Assembly: GCF_000312665.1 (NCBI RefSeq)
Contig: NZ_HF536773.1
Location: 1,173,468-1,237,467 of the forward strand
From: Rhizobium mesoamericanum STM3625
GTDB taxonomy: Bacteria; Pseudomonadota; Alphaproteobacteria; Rhizobiales; Rhizobiaceae
Length of the DNA: 64,000 nucleotides
Reading direction: 5' to 3'
Both the position numbers and the translations under genes were made by a program. The first letter of the stretch is position 1, and each line of letters starts with the position of its first letter. The notes under the pieces were generated by a model that had not been told where the DNA came from, searched no databases, and saw only the letters and a program-made list of their open reading frames with translations. Positions 15,752-24,189 of this stretch are shown here, piece by piece.

Positions 15752-15925
15752 CTACCACGCGGTACGAGCGGTACCCAACGCAAACGCGTTCATTGACGAA
15801 ACATGGGCGACGTGGGGTTTCACCGACACGACACAGTTTGTTGGGCAGTTGAGTTTGTACTCCGCCAGGTGTTTCAGCAGCTCCTCGACAGTGCGCTTCT
15901 CAGTAAGCGGAAATGTAAAAGTCAT
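15752..15925 (-). CDS. Possible small protein, 57 aa
   Basis: A minus-strand frame begins MTFTFPLTEKRTVEELLKHL then AEYKLNCPTNCVVSVKPHVA and ends at a TAG (15752-15754). The ATG at 15925 has a strong GGAGG ribosome site 7 bases upstream. The first half is convincing as a folded helix with charged pattern, the second half less so. No family is recognised. It may be a genuine microprotein or the surviving start of a decayed gene. Confidence 0.4.
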   Translation of the reverse strand: MTFTFPLTEKRTVEELLKHLAEYKLNCPTNCVVSVKPHVAHVSSMNAFALGTARTAW

Positions 15926-16010
15926 CCAGGTTCCTCCAAATGGCAGACGTCGTCAGCCATTAAGGGCCCGAATTCCTTCGCACCGCAACACGAATTTTTG
16001 AATGGAATAA

Positions 16011-16053
16011 TTAAAATCGATTAGCATTTCAGTTTAATATTTTAAAATCGATT
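16011..16053. repeat. Duplicated AT-rich motif upstream of polyol dehydrogenase
   Basis: TTAAAATCGATT occurs at 16011-16022 and again at 16042-16053, 31 bp apart (about three helical turns) on the same face. The core AATCGATT is palindromic. The stretch is much more AT-rich than its surroundings. It lies about 260 bp before the dehydrogenase start and may be a tandem operator or a bent promoter-upstream element. Confidence 0.4.
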
Positions 16054-16316
16054 TAGATGGGAAAAGCCCGGCAGCTTTCCGAATAATGCTGTCGTCCAAA
16101 AATGGCGCCTAAGGTATCGGTTCGCTCCCGGCGATATCCGAACGAAGAATGGACCCTTCGCCCGGCACGGCGCAGAGCTGCTGCATTTGGGCATTTCATC
16201 ATTTCGTGAGCAAAAGCTTATCGGCGCATTGAATTGCGATGGCTTCAAGTTCTATAGTCTTCCCCTCAGCCGCGCCGCCTCGGGGCGCGGGGAGGCAACC
16301 GGGAAGGAAACAGACA
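16054..16316 (+). promoter_or_regulatory. Leader of the polyol dehydrogenase gene with GC-rich hairpin
   Basis: No gene. Just before the ribosome site, at about 16262-16296, there are nested inverted repeats (CCCCTC with GGGGAGG outside, CCGCGCC with GGGCGCGG inside). No T-tract follows, so it is a leader structure rather than a terminator. Its role is unknown. Confidence 0.35.
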
Positions 16317-17360
16317 ATGGCCAAAGTCCGCGCGCTGGTGCTCGAGCGCCAGCATGAACTTGCGCTTCGCGACATAGAGCTGCCGATGGATACCGGTCCG
16401 GGACAGGTGAAGATCAGGATCCACACGGTCGGCGTCTGCGGCTCTGATGTTCATTACTACGCCCATGGCAAAATCGGTCCCTTCGTTGTCAATGCCCCGA
16501 TGGTGCTCGGCCACGAAGCTGCCGGCACCATCGTCGAGGTTGGTGCCGGTGTGACCCATCTCAAGGTGGGCGACCGGGTCTGTATGGAGCCCGGCATTCC
16601 CGATCCCAATTCAAAGGCGAGCCGGCTTGGCATGTACAATGTCGATCCTGCCGTGACCTTCTGGGCAACGCCGCCAATCCATGGCGTGCTGACGCCCGAG
16701 GTCGTGCATCCGGCCAACTACACCTACAGGCTTCCCGACAACGTCAGCTTCGCCGAAGGCGCCATGGTCGAGCCGTTTGCGGTCGGCATGCAAGCCGCGA
16801 GCAAGGCGAAGATCGTGCCTGGCGATACGGCCGTGGTGCTCGGTGCTGGCCCGATCGGCACAATGGTGGCGATCGCCGCTCTTGCCGGCGGATGCGCGCG
16901 GGCGATCGTAGCCGACCTTGCCCAACCGAAGCTCGATATCGCCACCCGATACCAGGGCGTCATTCCGGTCAATATCCGCGAGCAAAGTCTCTCCGAAGAG
17001 GTGGCGCGACTGACAGACGGCTGGGGTGCCGATATCATCTTTGAATGCTCGGGCGCGCCGAAAGCCTGGGAAACCATTATGGAACTGCCCCGTCCGGGAG
17101 GCGTTATCGTTGCCGTCGGCCTGCCGGTCAACCCGGTCGGCTTCGACATTTCCTCGGCCTCGACCAAGGAAATCCGCATCGAGACGGTGTTCCGCTACGC
17201 CCACCAGTACGAGCGCTCCATTGCGCTGCTCGGTTCGGGCCGAGTCGACCTGAAGCCGCTGATTTCGGAGACTTTCGGCTTTGAGGATTCCATCAAAGCT
17301 TTCGATCGCGCGCTCGAGGGTCGCCCAAGCGACGTGAAGTTGCAGATTGTGATGGAATAA
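16317..17360 (+). CDS. Zinc-dependent polyol dehydrogenase (sorbitol/xylitol dehydrogenase-like MDR)
   Basis: A 347-aa medium-chain dehydrogenase; start ATG 16317 with GGGAAGGAAAC ribosome site. Catalytic zinc ligands are visible as Cys41 (VGVCGSDVHYY) and His66-Glu67 (GHEAAGTIVEVG). The Rossmann motif is VLGAGPIGTM. The FWATPPIHGVLTPEVVHPAN region is typical of sorbitol/xylitol dehydrogenases, which oxidise the polyol to the ketose with NAD. The lobe that normally carries four cysteines for a structural zinc has none (PGIPDPNSKASRLGMYN), so only the catalytic zinc is expected. It stands as a single gene. Confidence 0.88.
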   Translation: MAKVRALVLERQHELALRDIELPMDTGPGQVKIRIHTVGVCGSDVHYYAHGKIGPFVVNAPMVLGHEAAGTIVEVGAGVTHLKVGDRVCMEPGIPDPNSKASRLGMYNVDPAVTFWATPPIHGVLTPEVVHPANYTYRLPDNVSFAEGAMVEPFAVGMQAASKAKIVPGDTAVVLGAGPIGTMVAIAALAGGCARAIVADLAQPKLDIATRYQGVIPVNIREQSLSEEVARLTDGWGADIIFECSGAPKAWETIMELPRPGGVIVAVGLPVNPVGFDISSASTKEIRIETVFRYAHQYERSIALLGSGRVDLKPLISETFGFEDSIKAFDRALEGRPSDVKLQIVME

Positions 17361-17374
17361 CGCGCCGCCCGGAT

Positions 17375-18211
17375 TTACCTCGGTTCATCCTCTTCGGAAT
17401 CGGTCCAGTCACACGCGAATGCGAGAACCGGCTTGGCAAACCCCTTCAGACTACGGCGCGTCGCATTGGTGAAAAGCTCCGACGCGCCGTGGTCGCGAAA
17501 AATATTCTCCGATACGAGTATCTGATCGCCGGCGGCGGCCGCACATAAGCGTGCCGCCAGTTGCACAGTGGAGCCGAAGAGATCGTGGCTGTCCTCGATC
17601 GGCTCGCCACAATCAAGCCCAATGCGAACGTGGATAGGTTCCGGCGTACCGCCGTTATAGTTCCTGAATTCGCGCTGGATACTCATCGCGCAGCCGACGG
17701 CGGCGTGGGTGGAAACGAACGAGGCCATGATGCCGTCGCCGGTATGCTTGACCTCTCTGCCCTCGCATTGCGCAAGACATCGGCGAACGATCGCATCGTG
17801 CGCCCGCACGAGTTCGGCAGCCATTCTGTCGCCAAGGCGTGATGTCATCTCCGTAGAGCCAACGATATCGGTAAAAAGGATCGCCCTGTGGCCGGCATCC
17901 CTTTCGGCGGCCGATCGGCCAGCCATCAGCTCAGGCTCATGAATGCGCCCGAGAAATGCCTCGACGGCGGATAGCGCGACCTCGACCACTTCACCGGCAA
18001 TAAAACCATGCGCTTCGCGATGTACACATTGCGCGGTTTCGGCATCCGGCGCATCGATCAGACAGAACGCGGTTCCGCGCCGCTGGTCATACCAGTAGGT
18101 GAGGAACTTCACCCCATACCGATCCTGAACAGACAGATCCCTGCGATGCGCCTCGGCGATGTCTTCAGCGGATGTCCCCGCAAGATCATGCCGGTCCATG
18201 AAGATAGCCAC
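17375..18211 (-). CDS. DUF4242 domain fused to class III adenylate/guanylate cyclase
   Basis: A 278-aa cytoplasmic protein. Residues 1-90 form a DUF4242 (ferredoxin-like, nickel-binding-like) domain: MAIFMDRHDLAGTSAEDIAE to QDRYGVKFLTYWYDQRRGTA and FCLIDAPDAETAQCVHREAH. Residues 105-265 are a class III nucleotidyl cyclase: metal Asp115 in FTDIVGST, Asp159 in KHTGDGIMASF, Arg221 in TVQLAARLC. The usual transition-state Asn is replaced by Gln217. It probably makes cAMP in response to a signal sensed by the N-terminal domain. Metal sensing is inference from the DUF4242 family. The gene is solitary and converges with the polyol dehydrogenase gene. Confidence 0.85.
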   Translation of the reverse strand: MAIFMDRHDLAGTSAEDIAEAHRRDLSVQDRYGVKFLTYWYDQRRGTAFCLIDAPDAETAQCVHREAHGFIAGEVVEVALSAVEAFLGRIHEPELMAGRSAAERDAGHRAILFTDIVGSTEMTSRLGDRMAAELVRAHDAIVRRCLAQCEGREVKHTGDGIMASFVSTHAAVGCAMSIQREFRNYNGGTPEPIHVRIGLDCGEPIEDSHDLFGSTVQLAARLCAAAAGDQILVSENIFRDHGASELFTNATRRSLKGFAKPVLAFACDWTDSEEDEPR

Positions 18212-18439
18212 GTGCGTGCGTCCTTCGGAGAGCCCCTCAGCATCGGCCGCATCTTACGCCGTTGCTACCGCTAGGTCCACAGCACGGATCGTAGGTTGCG
18301 TCAGGCAAGAAGAACATCGCGAAGAACTTCATGTCTATCGCATGCTCTGCGAGCCTGCCGCCACCAAGGAACTCGTCTCCGGGCTCGGACAGTCCACCGC
18401 CGATGAGATACCAGGGCGGTAGCCGGCAACCGACGCTTC

Positions 18440-19441
18440 CTACTGTCGCTCTCCGAACGATATTGGATAGGTGTGGTTGCGGAACGTCAGCATGGGGTCG
18501 GCCGGTTCGATACCAGGGTGACTGGTACCTGGTAGGAAAAGCGTTTGCTTGTCGGCGACGACCTTATCCTGCGGTAGGCCATTGAAATAAAATGTGCCGA
18601 GCTTTACAAGGTTGCGGCTCTCCGGCCATGCAATAGACGGGTCTTCGATCTTGTCGCCATCTTCGGCCACCTGCGCATACCAATCGAACACTACCGGCCC
18701 CTTAGTAATCCTCGACACGATTTCCTCCTGGAGATAGTTCGGTCCCATCGCTTTGAGTTCCTCGGGTTTCAAGTAGTGCTCTCCGGCTTTCGGCACAAAG
18801 CGGTAACGAACAAAGGCCGACTTTCCGTCACCATTGGTAAATTTGAACGAGTTGATCCCAAAGAAGGTCGCAGTTGCGTAGGATGCGGGGGACGTGAGTG
18901 TCTCAACAAAATGCTTAGAGATCGGATGGCCATCGAGGAATTTCTCCAGCGGCGTCGGATGCTCCACGCCCGGACCGCTCGCGGCTACCAATCGCAGAAA
19001 ATTCGCGAATTCGTCACTTGTCGCGACGACGAATCCATTATGTTGATCGGTGGCGAAGTCAAATTCCGTTCCGTCCTTCGCCTTGATTTTGATCGCCAGG
19101 CCAGTTGGTGCCGCGCCATTCGCCGTATCTGGAATGTCGGGCACGCCTGCAAAAAGGGAGAAACGTGCAACGACGGGGAGTTTGCCTTCGGAGAACACCG
19201 GAGCTTTCGTAAGTTTACTCGCGTCCTTGGTCGGCGTGAACGTGCCGACCACCATCACGCCCTTGGTGTGCACCGCCCGTTCGTGGTGCGCACCAAATGT
19301 CCCATGGAGTGTGTTTATCAGGTCCTGCGGCGTTTCTTTCTGCCCGTCCGCCCAAGCGGCCGAGGATATCGCGGCAGCCAGAGAGACTGAGATCGCGAGG
19401 CAACGCTTGATCCGGAAATTGGCGGAAGTGAGGTTCCACAT
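18440..19441 (-). CDS. Exported catalase-family peroxidase (SrpA-like)
   Basis: A 333-aa periplasmic heme protein of the small catalase family. ATG 19441 follows an AAAAGGAG ribosome site. The signal peptide ends AISSAAWA-DG. The catalase core has the distal His58 (ERAVHTKGVMVVGTF), the VVARFSLFAGVPDIPDT block, DQHNGFVVAT, FFGINSFKFTN, and the proximal heme ligand pattern RxxxY (Arg321, Tyr325). Such proteins have peroxidase or weak catalase activity and protect the periplasm from peroxide. It lies downstream of the AraC/ALA-synthase block on the same strand but is separated by a small plus-strand gene. Confidence 0.9.
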   Translation of the reverse strand: MWNLTSANFRIKRCLAISVSLAAAISSAAWADGQKETPQDLINTLHGTFGAHHERAVHTKGVMVVGTFTPTKDASKLTKAPVFSEGKLPVVARFSLFAGVPDIPDTANGAAPTGLAIKIKAKDGTEFDFATDQHNGFVVATSDEFANFLRLVAASGPGVEHPTPLEKFLDGHPISKHFVETLTSPASYATATFFGINSFKFTNGDGKSAFVRYRFVPKAGEHYLKPEELKAMGPNYLQEEIVSRITKGPVVFDWYAQVAEDGDKIEDPSIAWPESRNLVKLGTFYFNGLPQDKVVADKQTLFLPGTSHPGIEPADPMLTFRNHTYPISFGERQ

Positions 19442-19659
19442 GCGATTGCTCCTTTTCGCTATGTTGACCACGTCACTTTGCCCCAGACGCGAACATCCAG
19501 ATTTTCCGCAACTGTCATCTTTTTCCCAATCGGGCCATCAAACTGACCATTCGGGTAGGTTACGGAATGGCCGGATAGTGCAAGCAGCGTCGCCACCATC
19601 CAATACCTGCCGACTTGAGTGAGGTATCCTGCAGCGGCAAAAGAAGCTGGGAGGCATCC

Positions 19660-19887
19660 GTGAAAGAGTTCGCAGCATCACTCGAAACCGCAACGCCGCG
19701 CGAAGGCGTCGATCTTGCCGCCAGGCTCGCATGGGAAATGGTGAGGAAGGTCCAGCCTTCGAAGAGCATACGGGACCGGCTGGTGGTGATCTATGAGGAC
19801 GATGCCGAAACTATTCTAATGGCCTGCCAAATCATTGCCACGAACTTTCAAGCCATCGCGGCGGCGAACAACTATTGGCGCGATTGA
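19660..19887 (+). CDS. Small hypothetical protein
   Basis: A 75-aa protein. The GTG at 19660 was preferred over a TTG 45 bases upstream because a GGGAGG site lies 5-6 bases before it. The sequence VKEFAASLETATPREGVDLA then ARLAWEMVRKVQPSKSIRDR and VVIYEDDAETILMACQIIAT looks helical and cytoplasmic. No family is recognised. It is the only plus-strand gene in the 18.4-30.9 kb minus-strand block and lies between the exported catalase and the AraC genes. Confidence 0.5.
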   Translation: MKEFAASLETATPREGVDLAARLAWEMVRKVQPSKSIRDRLVVIYEDDAETILMACQIIATNFQAIAAANNYWRD

Positions 19888-19967
19888 CCCATTGCCTAGA
19901 GCGGAGAGAAGGAAAGCAAAGAGCAAATCGAATACGTACTAAAATGCGAGAGAGCGGTCGGTAGTGG

Positions 19968-20861
19968 TCAGTGGACACTACGCGGGTCGGTCCCGACCTT
20001 TCGGATAAAATCGCCGACGAAGTCTGAAACTTGCTCATAACCAAGGAGTGCGGCCACTTCTCTTGCTTCGTAGCCGCGGACCAACAGTCGCTTCGCGCGC
20101 TCAATCCTGAGGTCGCGCCTCCAAGCGTGAACGGAGCCGCCGACGGTTTCCTCGAAGGCGGACGCAAAATCTAACGGCGACATGCCGCATTCGTCCGAAA
20201 GTTCCTCCAGCCTGAGATCACCGTCGAGATGTTCTGAGAGCTTCTCCTGTGCTCTTGAGACTTCTCCGTACGACAAGGTCTTACGTCGCGTTGCTGTTTG
20301 TCGGAACGCACATGCGTGATAGCGCACCGCGTGGGCGGTTGCCGCAACTGTCAGATGGTCGACAAACAACTGATTGGCGAGACCTGGGGAACGGAACGCC
20401 GGAAGTATGGCACGGACCAGATTGTGCATGACGGGGTCCTGCACGCCAACCCCCGGATTGTGGTTGAAAGCGTCGACCGACGGTATTCCTTCCTTATCGG
20501 TTATGGCCGTCAATGCTGCTCGGGGCACATAAAAGCTGATATGGTTGAAAGCACTTATACTGTTGGCCACGGGAGACGAGCGCAAATCGTAAAAGCTCGT
20601 TGTCCCCACTGGCAGGAACGCGGTTTTAATTTGCTTGCCGTCTAGGAACATGTCGTGAGCCGGAACATCGCGCAACTGTACGGTCATGAGGAACGCGTCC
20701 TCGACTGCAATCGGCTCGCTCAGACCCGTGTTTGCCTTATCGCAACGGATTTCCGTAATGGCGATCCTTGCGTTTTTCAAAGTTTTGGCGACAAGGGATG
20801 GCGCGCGCGCGACTTTGAAAGTCCTTCTCAACCGTTCGCCGTAAGCGCCTGTCTCCTGCAT
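19968..20861 (-). CDS. AraC-family regulator, paralogue 1 (divergent HTH)
   Basis: A 297-aa regulator with an N-terminal ligand-binding half (MQETGAYGERLRRTFKVARA, VEDAFLMTVQLRDVPAHDMF, TTSFYDLRSS) and a C-terminal double HTH (LRLEELSDECGMSPLDFASAF, ERAKRLLVRGYEAREVAALLGYEQVSDFV in pieces). The second HTH departs from the usual GFADQSHFTR consensus (GYEQVSDFVGDF). It is clearly paralogous to the two other AraC genes here, sharing the G-YG start, the EDAF/EDAY motif and the T-FYDL motif. It follows paralogue 2 by 9 bp, so they form a pair in one transcript. Confidence 0.88.
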   Translation of the reverse strand: MQETGAYGERLRRTFKVARAPSLVAKTLKNARIAITEIRCDKANTGLSEPIAVEDAFLMTVQLRDVPAHDMFLDGKQIKTAFLPVGTTSFYDLRSSPVANSISAFNHISFYVPRAALTAITDKEGIPSVDAFNHNPGVGVQDPVMHNLVRAILPAFRSPGLANQLFVDHLTVAATAHAVRYHACAFRQTATRRKTLSYGEVSRAQEKLSEHLDGDLRLEELSDECGMSPLDFASAFEETVGGSVHAWRRDLRIERAKRLLVRGYEAREVAALLGYEQVSDFVGDFIRKVGTDPRSVH

Positions 20862-20870
20862 ATCGTCCTC

Positions 20871-21767
20871 CTAAGCGTGCCTGCGCCACGCGCCGGGCGA
20901 GATGCCGACGATGCGGGAAAAGGTGCGGGTGAAATGACTTTGGTCTGCGAAACCGCAAGCGAGTGCAATGTCGGAAATCGGCAATCCGGTGTCCCGAAGC
21001 AGGTCCTTTGCCCGATCGCAGCGCCGCACCACCATCCAGTGATGCGCTGGCATTCCTGTTGACTGCTTGAAGGCGCGCGCGAAATGGCGCGGCGACAGTC
21101 CGCATTGCGATGCAAGTTCCGCGAGGGAAATTTCTCCCGCAAGATTGGCGTCGATGATTTCCTTCGCGCGCCGCTCATTCTTCGCGGAGAGACCTCCAGC
21201 GACAGCCCGCGCAATCACGTGCAGACCGCCGTAGCGGTGAGCGATATGATTGGCGACGGCAAGCGTCGTGTGATCGAGGAAGAGCTGGCTCGCATATTCG
21301 GGATTGGCGAAAGCGGGCATTAGGGTCGTGCTAAGGGCGGCGATGATCGGATCATCGGCGGGCTTGTCGGACCGCATCTCCAACTCGCCAAATCGCTTGC
21401 CATGTTCCTCAGCTATCGTGTCCATGGCGCTTTTCGGCAGGTAGTACATCATGCAATTCGAAGTTTCGCCGATGAAGGACGTTGGGTCTTCACGCAGATC
21501 GTAGAAGGACGTCTGGCCACCGAAGAAAGGAAGCCTGCCGGTGCCCTTGCCGTTGATCCAAAGCTCGTGCTCGATGCAGTCTTCGATCTGATATGCCACT
21601 AGATAGGCATCTTCGGTCGGGATGGATGACGTCAGGCTCGGTTTCCGACATTTGATGTGGGTGACCGCCACTTCCGATCGCTTCAACGTTTTGGTCACGA
21701 TGGCTGGGGCGTCGTCCAGGTGAAAGTGGTCTCCGAGGCTCTGTCCATAAACTCCCTGGCTGCGCAT
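20871..21767 (-). CDS. AraC-family regulator, paralogue 2
   Basis: A 298-aa regulator. The N-terminal half (MRSQGVYGQSLGDHFHLDDA, EDAYLVAYQIEDCIEHELWI, QTSFYDLREDP) is shared with its two neighbours. The C-terminal AraC DNA-binding domain is canonical: ISLAELASQCGLSPRHFARAF then GLPISDIALACGFADQSHFTR. It lies 40 bp downstream of the catalase-fold gene and 9 bp upstream of paralogue 1 on the same strand, so it may be co-transcribed with the ALA synthase/acyltransferase/catalase-fold genes and regulate them. Confidence 0.92.
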   Translation of the reverse strand: MRSQGVYGQSLGDHFHLDDAPAIVTKTLKRSEVAVTHIKCRKPSLTSSIPTEDAYLVAYQIEDCIEHELWINGKGTGRLPFFGGQTSFYDLREDPTSFIGETSNCMMYYLPKSAMDTIAEEHGKRFGELEMRSDKPADDPIIAALSTTLMPAFANPEYASQLFLDHTTLAVANHIAHRYGGLHVIARAVAGGLSAKNERRAKEIIDANLAGEISLAELASQCGLSPRHFARAFKQSTGMPAHHWMVVRRCDRAKDLLRDTGLPISDIALACGFADQSHFTRTFSRIVGISPGAWRRHA

Positions 21768-21807
21768 CTCAAAATCCTCGCGGGCAGTTTTGTAGCTCGA
21801 TCGGTCG

Positions 21808-22758
21808 TTACTGACGCTTTGCCAAGGAAATTCGATAAGCCTTCAGACGCGCCGCGAACATTTCGTCGGGCGGATAGCCGACACCGTTGGCCAACATACC
21901 CGGATCGAAAATCGAGACATCGCAGGCTGCGTTGTCCTCGATCACGTCTATCGTAATCGTACCGAGGACAACTGTCTCGCGTTCATCTTCCCCGGGCCAT
22001 CGAGCGGTAACATCCATGGTCGGATCGCCTGGTCGGTCGAGCAGTGCGAGAACATCGAACTCAATCCCCCCCTGGCGGATGCGTTCCTCAAGGTCGTCAT
22101 GCAGAAAGTCTGAGGCTCTGTCCTTCGCCTCGTCGTCAGTCAGAACGATCTCTCCCTTTCGAGGTATGACTTTGAATTTAATAAACCTCGTCTTGCCTGC
22201 TTCGTTGGTAACCGGGAATGAGTGAACACCCCAATACGTGGTTCCTGCAAAGCTTGCTGGAAGCGAACGGGCCGCAATGTACTTCGCCTGGTTAAGCGTC
22301 TCCGGATTGGCGTCCGAAAAGGCTTTGACTTTGGCGGGGTCCGGTTTGCCGTCGGGCCCTGGAACCCTGGCCTTGAGGAAGGCAAGCATTTGGTCGAGAG
22401 TGCGAGCGAAATGGACCGGTGCGCTTTCGACAAGGATGTCCGAGGTGTCGCCGTCGGTCTCGATCCGAAAGCTGAATCCGCGCAACACGAGATTATTCGT
22501 ATCTGGCACATTGGGGTTGCCGCCACCCATCGAGAACCGCGCGAGTACACGGCCTGGTCTCGTGAAATTCACAGAGCGTGTAATTTCCGCTGCGCGCTTT
22601 GATGGCACGTAGCGGCCGCGTACGCACCGACCCTTTGCGAAACTCGCTCGAACCTTTGGAGGATTGCCCGCAACAGCCTTGAGGGCCGCCACAATCGAAG
22701 CCGGCGTCGCGGCTTCCTCGGCCGAGAAAGCTTTGGTCGTTTCGATCACATCAGACAT
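21808..22758 (-). CDS. Catalase-fold heme protein lacking the distal histidine
   Basis: A 316-aa cytoplasmic protein (no signal peptide) of the small catalase family. It aligns by eye with the exported catalase at 18440: VRASFAKGRCVRGRYVPSKR, VLARFSMGGGNPNVPDT, YWGVHSFPVTNEAGKTRFIKF in order. The proximal ligand pattern RxxxY is kept (Arg304, Tyr308). The distal histidine position, His58 in the exported paralogue, is Phe40 here (SFAKG instead of VHTKG). Without that His normal catalase turnover is not expected. The protein may be a heme-dependent biosynthetic enzyme, a sensor or a heme carrier. Its neighbours are ALA synthase and an acyltransferase. Confidence 0.85.
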   Translation of the reverse strand: MSDVIETTKAFSAEEAATPASIVAALKAVAGNPPKVRASFAKGRCVRGRYVPSKRAAEITRSVNFTRPGRVLARFSMGGGNPNVPDTNNLVLRGFSFRIETDGDTSDILVESAPVHFARTLDQMLAFLKARVPGPDGKPDPAKVKAFSDANPETLNQAKYIAARSLPASFAGTTYWGVHSFPVTNEAGKTRFIKFKVIPRKGEIVLTDDEAKDRASDFLHDDLEERIRQGGIEFDVLALLDRPGDPTMDVTARWPGEDERETVVLGTITIDVIEDNAACDVSIFDPGMLANGVGYPPDEMFAARLKAYRISLAKRQ

Positions 22759-22880
22759 CGCCTATACCTCCGGGCAACCGCGCTGGTTTGCGTCGAGTTT
22801 AGTAGCGGCATCTCGGGTGTCGTGAACTGGGCGCCGATGTTTTGTCTAAAAAGGACAAAATCGCCGTCTGCGCGTCATGA

Positions 22881-24137
22881 TCAAACGACGGCTTCCCGAA
22901 GCAGCTTCTCGGCAGTCTCCAGAAGGCCGGGAATTGGTGTGAAGCTCGTGTGAAGCAAATGAATGCGGCCGGCGACTGTCGCTGCACCGATCATCTGCTC
23001 GCCCTCGATGCCGACGAAAACCGATGGCCCCCAAAGGGCTTCGACACGCACAGGCCCGTATGCGTCCGACAAAGGCGCTTCCCCGAGGTTCGACAGCATC
23101 ATTTCGCATGCACAAGCCTGTAACTCGATGGCGGCGAGCTCCTCGAGCGAGGGCGAAGCGTCGAAGATACGCTGAAACGCATCGAACGACTTAACAATTG
23201 CCTCTCGAGTCTTCATGGGCATTAGGTCTTGACGGACGTCCCTGGCCAAATCCCAGAGCCCAGTCGCGATATCCGGCGCGTACCCGCCGATCGGGAAGAC
23301 GATGGAGACAACACAGTCGTCTGCGATGCCGAGCGTTGGTCTGAGATTGACCGGGGATACGGCGCGGATTGCCGTGTCGCACCATGCTTTTGATAGCCGC
23401 CGACCAGCCAGAATGATGGCCGAGAGGAGCGCGCCATGGACGGTCGTCGCATGACGCCGCACAGCCACCCTGAGCTGCGCGGAGAATTCCTGCGACAGTT
23501 GCAGGCTCGAAATGACGGGCGCGCCCTTTGAACGATCAAGCATTCGCGCCGGGCTCACCACTGCGGACTGGGCAGCGGCGATCGGATTCATGTCCCAATT
23601 TGAGGCGATGGTCTCTTGCGCAAAGGCCAGGCCGAGGTGTTCACGGTGACCACCACTCATCACCTCGAGCATATCTCGCAGTACAAATGCGATCGACACA
23701 CCGTCAGCTACTGCGTGATGCGCAGTGAAGACCAGTGTCGCATAGCGAGGTGAGTGAAACAAAACGGCACGAACGAGCGGCGCGTCGGTTTGCTTGAACG
23801 GTCTCATCAGTTCATCCGATACTACTGCTTTCCAGGCATGTGGCGGTTCGGACCTGATGACTTCTAACGGGATCGGGCGATCACTGCCCCCGTAAAAACT
23901 TGGAACGCCGAACTCGCTGCGTGCGATGGTCGCACGCAGGAGGGGGTGCCGCAACCGGGTAGCCTCGAGCGCATTGCTCCAGGATTCGATTGTCGTTTCA
24001 CCCGACACCTGCAGCGTCATGCAGAAGTGTTTGGGACTGTTTTGATCGCTAAGCCAGAAGTATTGTTCGACAGCGCCGAGGGGGCGAAGTGCGATGCCGG
24101 ATCGTGGAGCGACTGGTTGCTCTACCTGCTGTTCCAT
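22881..24137 (-). CDS. Condensation-domain-like acyltransferase (HHxxxDG family)
   Basis: A 418-aa stand-alone protein starting at MEQQVEQPVAPRSGIALRPL (ATG 24137, AAAGGA site). The CoA-dependent acyltransferase/NRPS condensation motif HHAVADG occupies residues 140-146, with His141 as catalytic base. Upstream is LVRAVLFHSPRYATLVFTA, and the C-terminal half has MLSNLGEAPLSDAYGPVRVE, as in PapA5/alcohol acyltransferase relatives. No adenylation or carrier domain is attached. It probably joins an acyl group to an amine or alcohol acceptor. The ALA synthase gene ends 52 bp upstream on the same strand, making ALA or a derivative a plausible acceptor; that is inference. Confidence 0.82.
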   Translation of the reverse strand: MEQQVEQPVAPRSGIALRPLGAVEQYFWLSDQNSPKHFCMTLQVSGETTIESWSNALEATRLRHPLLRATIARSEFGVPSFYGGSDRPIPLEVIRSEPPHAWKAVVSDELMRPFKQTDAPLVRAVLFHSPRYATLVFTAHHAVADGVSIAFVLRDMLEVMSGGHREHLGLAFAQETIASNWDMNPIAAAQSAVVSPARMLDRSKGAPVISSLQLSQEFSAQLRVAVRRHATTVHGALLSAIILAGRRLSKAWCDTAIRAVSPVNLRPTLGIADDCVVSIVFPIGGYAPDIATGLWDLARDVRQDLMPMKTREAIVKSFDAFQRIFDASPSLEELAAIELQACACEMMLSNLGEAPLSDAYGPVRVEALWGPSVFVGIEGEQMIGAATVAGRIHLLHTSFTPIPGLLETAEKLLREAVV

Positions 24138-24189
24138 GACGAATTCCTTTCTTCGGATGGTAGCAACGATTGCCGAAAGACTCGGGGGC

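Noticed and set aside
18285..18422. Short plus-strand frame with protein-like end (LHVYRMLCEPAATKELV)
   Set aside because: No start or ribosome site and no recognised family; could be a remnant but evidence is too thin.
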